NCBI RefSeq assembly: GCF_947487305.1
Contig: NZ_CANKWH010000004.1
Span: 228,191-292,190 of the forward strand
Source of the DNA: an uncultured Paracoccus sp.
GTDB taxonomy: Bacteria; Pseudomonadota; Alphaproteobacteria; Rhodobacterales; Rhodobacteraceae
DNA length: 64,000 bases
Reading direction: 5' to 3'
Of the stretch, positions 58,548-64,000 are shown piece after piece. The notes below the pieces were generated by a model. That model was not told the DNA's origin and did no database searches. It saw nothing but the letters and a program-made list of their open reading frames with translations. Position numbers and translations under genes: made by a program. Numbering within the stretch: position 1 is the stretch's first letter; each line of letters starts with the position of its first letter.

Positions 58548-59822
58548 ATGCTGTTTGAAATCACCATCGTTCTTGCCCTGATCCTCCTCAACGGGCTTCT
58601 GGCCATGTCGGAGCTGGCCATCGTCTCCTCGCGGCCCGCGCGGCTGAGGGTGCGCATCGATCGCGGCGACCATGGCGCGGCGGTGGCGGCAGAACTTGCC
58701 GCCGAACCGGGCCGGTTCCTCTCGACCGTGCAGATCGGCATTACGCTGGTCGGCGTGCTGTCGGGGGCGTTTTCCGGTGCCACGCTGGGTCTGCGCGTTG
58801 GCACCATGCTGCGCGATGCGGGCGTCGGGGCCGGCATTGCCGAGCCTCTGGGCGTGGCGCTGGTCGTGGTAGTCATCACCTACCTGTCGCTGATCGTGGG
58901 CGAGCTGGTGCCGAAACAGATTGCGCTGGCCGATCCCGAGGCCGTGGCCTCGCGCATGGCCCCGGCGATGAAACTGCTCTCCAAGGTCTCGATGCCGCTC
59001 GTCTGGCTCTTGGACAAGTCGGGCAAGCTGTTGCTGGCGCTTCTGGGCCAGACCGGCAAGGGCGGCAGCGCGGTCAGCGACGAGGAGATTCGGATGATCA
59101 TCGCCGAGGCCGAGGGCGCGGGGGTCATCGACAAGGCCGAGAACGAGATGATCCAGGGCGTCATGCGCATTGCCGACCGCAACGCGCGCGGGCTGATGAC
59201 CGCCACGCACGAGCTGGAGATCGCGGATGTCGGCGAAAGCCGGGCCCAGATCCTGAAACGGTTTCGCGAGTCCGGCCGCTCGCGCCTGCCGCTGCGGGAC
59301 GGCAAGCCCGACGACATCATCGGGGTGTTGCACAGCCGCGAGGTGCTGAACCTGCCCGCCGGGGCCGAGTTCGATCTGCGCGCCTTGGCGAAACCCGCCC
59401 CGGTCATCCCCGAGGCACTACCCGCCATGGCGGTAATCGAACGGCTGAAGGCCGCGCCGGGTCACATGCTGCTGGTCTATGACGAATACGGCCAGTTCGA
59501 GGGCATCATCACTGCCATGGACATCCTTGGCGCCATCGCCGGCGGTTTCGACGAGGCCGATGATGACGAGCCCAAGATGGTCACGCGAGACGATGGCTCC
59601 TACCTGGTCGCGGGCTGGATGCCGGTCGATGAATTCGCTGCGCGGCTGGGGCTGTCACTCGAACGCTCCAGCGATTACGACACCGTGGCCGGGCTGGTGC
59701 TGGAGCGGGCGGGTGTTCTGCCGCGCGTGGGCCAGCATGTGACCGTCGATGGCTGGAAGATCGAGGTGGTCGATCTGGACGGGCGGCGGATCGACAAGCT
59801 GCTGGTCCAGCGCGCGGGTTAA
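58548..59822 (+). CDS. CNNM/HlyC-CorC family protein (hemolysin family, DUF21-CBS)
   Basis: The 424-residue protein has an N-terminal DUF21/CNNM membrane domain (about four helices, FLSTVQIGITLVGVLSGAFS and LIVGELVPKQIAL), a CBS pair in the middle, and a C-terminal CorC_HlyC domain (about residue 345 on, GSYLVAGWMPVDEFAARLG). Members are linked to Mg2+ or Co2+ efflux rather than true hemolysis. It probably shares a transcript with the ExoD gene. Its TAA overlaps the TAA of the converging regulator gene. Confidence 0.9.
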   Translation: MLFEITIVLALILLNGLLAMSELAIVSSRPARLRVRIDRGDHGAAVAAELAAEPGRFLSTVQIGITLVGVLSGAFSGATLGLRVGTMLRDAGVGAGIAEPLGVALVVVVITYLSLIVGELVPKQIALADPEAVASRMAPAMKLLSKVSMPLVWLLDKSGKLLLALLGQTGKGGSAVSDEEIRMIIAEAEGAGVIDKAENEMIQGVMRIADRNARGLMTATHELEIADVGESRAQILKRFRESGRSRLPLRDGKPDDIIGVLHSREVLNLPAGAEFDLRALAKPAPVIPEALPAMAVIERLKAAPGHMLLVYDEYGQFEGIITAMDILGAIAGGFDEADDDEPKMVTRDDGSYLVAGWMPVDEFAARLGLSLERSSDYDTVAGLVLERAGVLPRVGQHVTVDGWKIEVVDLDGRRIDKLLVQRAG

Positions 59823-60289
59823 AGCGGCACCTCGGTCGTCCGCTTCAACCGCCTCAGCGCGAAGATTGTGGACGACGCCGCGACGTTTTCGTGGTCCAGC
59901 ATCTGCTGCATCAGCGTGCCTTCCAGGTCCGCCATGTCGCGCACCAGAAGGTGCAGCAGGTAATCCCAGTCCCCCGAGATCGAGTAGATCGCCACCACCG
60001 CCGGGATCATATCCATCGCCCGCTGGAAACTGTCCCGCGCCGCCGCTGACTGCGCTTTCAGCCGGATCTGGCAGAACACATCCATGCCGCGCCCGACCGC
60101 CTCGGGGTTAACCAGCCGCACCGGCGGGCCGATCACGCTCGCATCCTCCAGCGCCCGCAATCGGCGCCAGCAGGTCGCCGAGGAACTGTTCGTGGCCTTG
60201 GCCAGATCGGCCACGCTGCCCGAGGCATCGCGCTGAAGAATCGCCAGTATCCGTCGGTCGAGATCACTGATTTGATCGGCTTCATTCAT
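59819..60289 (-). CDS. Lrp/AsnC family transcriptional regulator
   Basis: The 156-residue protein has an N-terminal winged helix (DLDRRILAILQRDASGSVAD, then NSSSATCWRRLRALEDAS) and a C-terminal RAM ligand domain (MIPAVVAIYSISGDWDYLL). Lrp proteins sense amino acids. It is divergent from the indolepyruvate oxidoreductase gene, and a perfect palindrome (60296-60309) lies between them, so it probably regulates itself and that gene in response to aromatic or other amino acids. Confidence 0.92.
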   Translation of the reverse strand: MNEADQISDLDRRILAILQRDASGSVADLAKATNSSSATCWRRLRALEDASVIGPPVRLVNPEAVGRGMDVFCQIRLKAQSAAARDSFQRAMDMIPAVVAIYSISGDWDYLLHLLVRDMADLEGTLMQQMLDHENVAASSTIFALRRLKRTTEVPL

Positions 60290-60295
60290 GATACG

Positions 60296-60309
60296 GCATC
60301 ATATGATGC
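60296..60309. promoter_or_regulatory. palindrome GCATCATATGATGC, candidate Lrp-family operator
   Basis: A perfect 14-bp palindrome lies 7 bp upstream of the Lrp-type ATG and 106 bp before the oxidoreductase gene, within the divergent promoter region. Confidence 0.5.
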
Positions 60310-60415
60310 ATCCATCTCAAAATGCCACCGCAGATGACCAATACTGATGCGGATTTTTCAGGGAATTGCGCATAAACTGGTCGCAGACCCACCTTCAGCA
60401 TCAGGCAGGCCACCG

Positions 60416-63400
60416 ATGACCGACCAGACCCCGATCCTGCGCGATTACGAGCTGTCCGACCGCTATACCAAGACCGAGGGCCGAGTGTTCCTGACCGGAA
60501 CGCAGGCCATCGTCCGCATGGCGCTGGACCAGGCGCGGCGGGACCGGGCGCGGGGGTTGGACACGCGCGGGTATGTCTCGGGCTATCGCGGCTCGCCGGT
60601 GGGCGGGATCGATCTCGAGATTGGCAAGAACCGCAAGATCGTGGCCGAGGCCGGGGTCGAGTTCCTTCCGGCGGTGAACGAGGAATTCGGCGCCACCCAG
60701 ATGATCGGCACCCAGCAGGTCGAGACCGATCCCGACAAGACCTGCACCGCCGTCTTCGGCCTCTGGTATGGCAAGGGTCCGGGGGTGGACCGGGCGGCCG
60801 ATGCGCTGAAGCATGGCAATGCCTATGGCGCCTCGCCCAACGGCGGGGTGCTGGTGGTGGCGGGTGACGATCACGGCTGCGTCTCGTCCTCGATGCCGCA
60901 TCAGTCCGATGTGGCCTTCATGAATTTCTTCATGCCGACCATCAACCCGGCCAATGTTGCCGAGTTTCTAACCTTCGCCGAGTGGGGTTACGCGCTGTCG
61001 CGTTTCTCGGGCATGTGGGTCGGCTTCAAGGCGATCTCGGAAACGGTGGAATCGGGCATGTCCTTCGACCTGCCGGCGGATCGTGATTTCGTCACGCCCA
61101 CGGACTACACCCCGCCCGCCACCGGGCTGCATTACCGCTGGCCCGACCTGCCGGGGCCGCAGATCGAAGAACGGATGGAGGCCAAGAAGCACGCGGCGCT
61201 GGCCTTTGCCCGCGCCAATCCGATCGACCGGGTGGAATGGGGCCATGACCATGCGCGTTACGGCATCGTCACCACCGGCAAGTCGCATCTGGACACGCTC
61301 GAGGCGTTGCGGCTGCTGGGCATCGACCGCGCGCGCGCCAACGAGATCGGCATCGACCTCTACAAGGTCGGCATGGTCTGGCCGCTGGAGGGGCAGGGGG
61401 CGCTGCGCTTTGCCAGCGAGAAGCAGGAGCTGCTGGTCATCGAGGAAAAGCGCGGCATCATCGAAAGCCAGCTGAAGGAACAGTTCTACGACTTCCCTGG
61501 CCACAAGCCCGAGCGCATGGTCGGCAAGCATGACGAAAGCGGCAAGCGGCTGATCCCCTGGACCCGCGAACTGGGGGCGGTGATGCTGGCGCGGATCATC
61601 GCCGCGCGGCTGGACCACAATTTTCCGGGTCTCGGCCTGACCGAGAAGGCCGAACATATCGTCGCCCCGCCCAAGCTGATCGAGGTCGAAGGCGCGACCC
61701 GCACGCCCTATTTCTGCTCGGGCTGTCCGCATAACACATCGACCAAGGTGCCCGAGGGCAGCGAGGCCATGGCCGGGATCGGCTGTCATTTCATGGCCAG
61801 CTGGATGAACCGCAAGACCAGTTCGCTGATCCAGATGGGCGGCGAGGGCGTCAACTGGGTGGCGCGGTCCAAGTTCAACGGCAACAAGCACATCTTCCAG
61901 AACCTCGGCGAGGGCACCTATTACCATTCCGGTTCGCTGGCGATCCGGCAGGCCATCGCGGCGGGGACCAACATCACCTACAAGATCCTGTTCAACGATG
62001 CTGTCGCCATGACCGGCGGGCAGCACGTGGACGGGCCGATCACGGTCGAGGCCATTGCACGCTCGGTGACGGCGGAAGGGGCGAAGAAGGTTGTCATCGT
62101 CTCGGACCAGCCCGAGCAGTTCCGCAAGGGCGATTTCCCCGACGGCATCACCATCGAGCATCGCCGCGATCTGGACCGGGTTCAGCGCGAGTTGCGCGAG
62201 ATCCCGGGCTGCACGGTGCTCATCTATCAGCAGACCTGCGCCACCGAAAAGCGCCGGCTGCGGAAACGCGGCAAGATGGAAGACCCGAAGAAATTCGCCG
62301 TCATCAACCCGCTGGTCTGCGAGGGCTGCGGCGATTGCAGCGTGGAATCGAACTGCCTCAGCGTCGAGCCGCTGGAGACCGAATTCGGCCGCAAGCGGAA
62401 GATCAACCTGAACAGCTGCAACAAGGATTTCACCTGCCTGAACGGCTTCTGCCCCAGCTTCGTCACCGTCGAGGGTGGCACGTTGAAGAAGGGCGCCGCC
62501 AAGGACAGCGCGGCTTATGAGCGGCTGAAGGCCGATCTGCCCGCGCCGGTTCTGCCCGACCTAGGCGCCTCGTGGGACATCCTCGTCACCGGCGTCGGCG
62601 GCACCGGGGTCGTCACTGTGGGCCAGTTGATCGCCATGGCCGCGAACCTTGAAGGCAAGGGCGCGAGCGTGCTGGATTTCATGGGCTTTGCGCAGAAATT
62701 CGGCCCGGTGCTCAGCTATATCCGCATGTCGGCCACGCCCGAGGGGGTGCATCAGGCCAAGATCGAACCGAGTTCCGCCGATGCGCTGATCGGCTGCGAT
62801 CTGGTGGTCAGCTCGACGCCCAAGGCCTCGCTGACCTATCGCCCCGGCATGACCCGCGCGGTGGTCAATACCGCGATCATGCCGACCGGCGATCTGGTGC
62901 AGAACCGCGATGCCGATCTGAAACCCGGGCAGCGGCTCCAGGCGATCGCACAGACCGTCGATGCCGCGCGTCTGCGCACACTCGATGCCAATGCGCTCGC
63001 CGAGGCGCTGGTGGGCGATACGGTCTTTGCCAATGTGATGATGCTGGGCGCGGCCTGGCAGGCGGGTCTGGTGCCGCTTGGCGAGGCCGCGCTGATGCGC
63101 GCCATCGAGCTCAACGGGGTGAAGCCCGACCTGAACAAGGCCGCCTTCACCTGGGGCCGGATCACCATCCACGCCCCCGAGGCGGTGGAACGCGTCGCCG
63201 CGCTGCCGGTCAGCCCGGCCTTGACGCTGAATGAGATGATCGACCGCCGCGCCGCCTTCCTGACCGAGTATCAGGATGCCCAATGGGCCGAGACCTATCG
63301 CGCGGGGCTCGCCGGCATCCGCACCGCCGAGACCCGCGTCATGGGCACCGAGGGCGCGCTGACCGAGGCCGCCGCCAAGGGCCTCTTCAAGCTGATGTCC

Positions 63401-63856
63401 TACAAGGACGAATACGAGGTCGCGCGCCTTCACAGTGAAACCGGCTTTCTCGAGGGCCTGAAAGACCGTTTCGAGGGCGAGTTCACTGTGAAACACCACC
63501 TCGCGCCGCCCTTCCTGCCCTCCGGCCGCGACGCCCGTGGCCGCCCGTTCAAACGCGCGTTCGGCCCGTGGATCCAATCGGGCTTCCGCCACCTGGCCAA
63601 GCGCAAGCACCTGCGCGGCACCGGTTGGGACATCTTCGGCTACAGCGCCGAACGGCGGATGGAGCGGGCGCTGATCGGCGAATACCGCGACCTGCTGACC
63701 CGGCTGGCGGCGGGCCTGACGGCGGAGAACCACGCCGAGGCCAGCCGCATCGCCGCGATGGTCATGGAGATCCGCGGTTACGGCCCGGTGAAGGACGAAG
63801 CGGTCGGCAAGGTCCGGCGCGAGGTCGCCGCGGCGATGGCGGGGTTTGCGGCGTAG
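60416..63856 (+). CDS. indolepyruvate ferredoxin oxidoreductase, fused single-chain form
   Basis: The 1146-residue enzyme oxidatively decarboxylates aryl pyruvates (from tryptophan, phenylalanine or tyrosine) to acyl-CoA and reduces ferredoxin. The N-terminal part is IorA-like, with a TPP domain containing GIGCHFMASWMN. A cysteine-rich cluster region follows (PLVCEGCGDCSVESNC, then SCNKDFTC and NGFCPSF). The C-terminal part is IorB-like and opens with VTGVGGTGVVTVGQLI. Such fused forms are common in alphaproteobacteria. Start 60416 was chosen because the earlier ATG at 60347 adds non-family residues. Confidence 0.93.
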   Translation: MTDQTPILRDYELSDRYTKTEGRVFLTGTQAIVRMALDQARRDRARGLDTRGYVSGYRGSPVGGIDLEIGKNRKIVAEAGVEFLPAVNEEFGATQMIGTQQVETDPDKTCTAVFGLWYGKGPGVDRAADALKHGNAYGASPNGGVLVVAGDDHGCVSSSMPHQSDVAFMNFFMPTINPANVAEFLTFAEWGYALSRFSGMWVGFKAISETVESGMSFDLPADRDFVTPTDYTPPATGLHYRWPDLPGPQIEERMEAKKHAALAFARANPIDRVEWGHDHARYGIVTTGKSHLDTLEALRLLGIDRARANEIGIDLYKVGMVWPLEGQGALRFASEKQELLVIEEKRGIIESQLKEQFYDFPGHKPERMVGKHDESGKRLIPWTRELGAVMLARIIAARLDHNFPGLGLTEKAEHIVAPPKLIEVEGATRTPYFCSGCPHNTSTKVPEGSEAMAGIGCHFMASWMNRKTSSLIQMGGEGVNWVARSKFNGNKHIFQNLGEGTYYHSGSLAIRQAIAAGTNITYKILFNDAVAMTGGQHVDGPITVEAIARSVTAEGAKKVVIVSDQPEQFRKGDFPDGITIEHRRDLDRVQRELREIPGCTVLIYQQTCATEKRRLRKRGKMEDPKKFAVINPLVCEGCGDCSVESNCLSVEPLETEFGRKRKINLNSCNKDFTCLNGFCPSFVTVEGGTLKKGAAKDSAAYERLKADLPAPVLPDLGASWDILVTGVGGTGVVTVGQLIAMAANLEGKGASVLDFMGFAQKFGPVLSYIRMSATPEGVHQAKIEPSSADALIGCDLVVSSTPKASLTYRPGMTRAVVNTAIMPTGDLVQNRDADLKPGQRLQAIAQTVDAARLRTLDANALAEALVGDTVFANVMMLGAAWQAGLVPLGEAALMRAIELNGVKPDLNKAAFTWGRITIHAPEAVERVAALPVSPALTLNEMIDRRAAFLTEYQDAQWAETYRAGLAGIRTAETRVMGTEGALTEAAAKGLFKLMSYKDEYEVARLHSETGFLEGLKDRFEGEFTVKHHLAPPFLPSGRDARGRPFKRAFGPWIQSGFRHLAKRKHLRGTGWDIFGYSAERRMERALIGEYRDLLTRLAAGLTAENHAEASRIAAMVMEIRGYGPVKDEAVGKVRREVAAAMAGFAA

Positions 63857-63898
63857 GGCATCGGCCCTGCCTGCCGCCCAGCACGTGCGCCACGCCAT
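63822..63898 (+). repeat. direct repeat copy 1 (end of indolepyruvate oxidoreductase gene)
   Basis: This 77-bp stretch begins AGGTCGCCGCGG, covers the last codons and stop of the oxidoreductase gene and continues 42 bp past the stop. It is identical to the sequence at 63924-64000. Confidence 0.95.
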
Positions 63899-63923
63899 TT
63901 GAGCCAAGCAGCCGGTGTCAGCA

Positions 63924-64000
63924 AGGTCGCCGCGGCGATGGCGGGGTTTGCGGCGTAGGGCATCGGCCCTGCCTGCCGCCCAGCACGTGCGCCACGCCAT
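63924..64000 (+). repeat. direct repeat copy 2 (cut by window edge)
   Basis: This is an exact copy of 63822-63898 at 102-bp spacing. It repeats the gene's last coding residues (VAAAMAGFAA) and stop in the same reading frame. The copy may go on outside the window, so the unit may be a 102-bp tandem repeat with more copies. Confidence 0.95.

Noticed and set aside
62561..64000. Minus-strand open frame with a 34-residue repeat at the right edge
   Set aside because: The repeat comes from the 102-bp DNA repeat. The rest is antisense to the oxidoreductase gene and has no coding signs.

Overview
The window is a dense, GC-rich, mostly housekeeping stretch of chromosome from an alphaproteobacterium, most likely a Rhodobacteraceae member close to Paracoccus or Rhodobacter. 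The pointers are the codon bias, a DksA with one zinc-ligand cysteine, a gene order resembling the trgA-trgB-cysK tellurite locus of Rhodobacter sphaeroides, a fused indolepyruvate oxidoreductase, PuuD-type urate oxidation and a CIRCE-controlled groESL operon. I see no prophage, intact insertion sequence, rRNA or CRISPR array. One tRNA (Ser, anticodon CGA) is present.

Layout. 1-1080 holds an accessory pair on the minus strand: a small unknown protein, then a covalent-FAD oxidase like type II cholesterol oxidase that runs off the left edge. An AT-rich 600 bp gap follows. 1685-3780 is groEL-groES with promoter, CIRCE operator and terminator. 3908-16247 carries a TraB/GumN protein, a DUF1345 membrane protein, a CPA2 antiporter coupled to a very unusual 1017-residue envelope protein, a SIMPL protein, O-acetylhomoserine sulfhydrylase, LtrA, a flavin monooxygenase and dksA. 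16420-20831 holds a MoxR ATPase, a GNAT and the overlapping folB-folP-glmM operon. 20966-29754 has a Na/Pi transporter, a SleB-type hydrolase, a PEP-utilising protein, kbl-tdh (threonine to glycine) and two cyclophilins. 29924-34885 has pgk, class I aldolase and an orphan RACo/RamA-like corrinoid-activation protein.

35053-40846 has tRNA-Ser and a co-directional run of DUF2059 (TrgA-like), Nudix (TrgB-like), cysteine synthase and an MscS channel. 40877-48596 has an AI-2E family protein, gyrA, dsbB, a DedA-type protein, a zinc metallopeptidase, a small membrane protein, a RatA/COQ10-type protein and an exported glutathione peroxidase. 48581-51785 is a tight ahcY-metK-sulfotransferase operon, with a leader hairpin that abuts the ahcY start codon. 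An iron-binding protein gene and a divergent Uup ABC-F gene follow.

54849-56074 is a lower-GC island with one orphan gene and two gaps. The last part has uraH-puuD (urate oxidation), an ExoD protein, a CNNM/CorC-type protein, and a divergent Lrp regulator and indolepyruvate ferredoxin oxidoreductase that share a perfect 14-bp palindrome. The right edge carries a 77-bp direct repeat at 102-bp spacing that duplicates the 3' end of the oxidoreductase gene.

Most promising leads: the GspL/PilM-like plus PilP-like hybrid (7604-10657), the small-protein/FAD-oxidase pair, the orphan RACo-like protein, the ahcY leader structure, the 55210-55722 orphan gene and the terminal repeat. No clear new defence or mobile system is visible.
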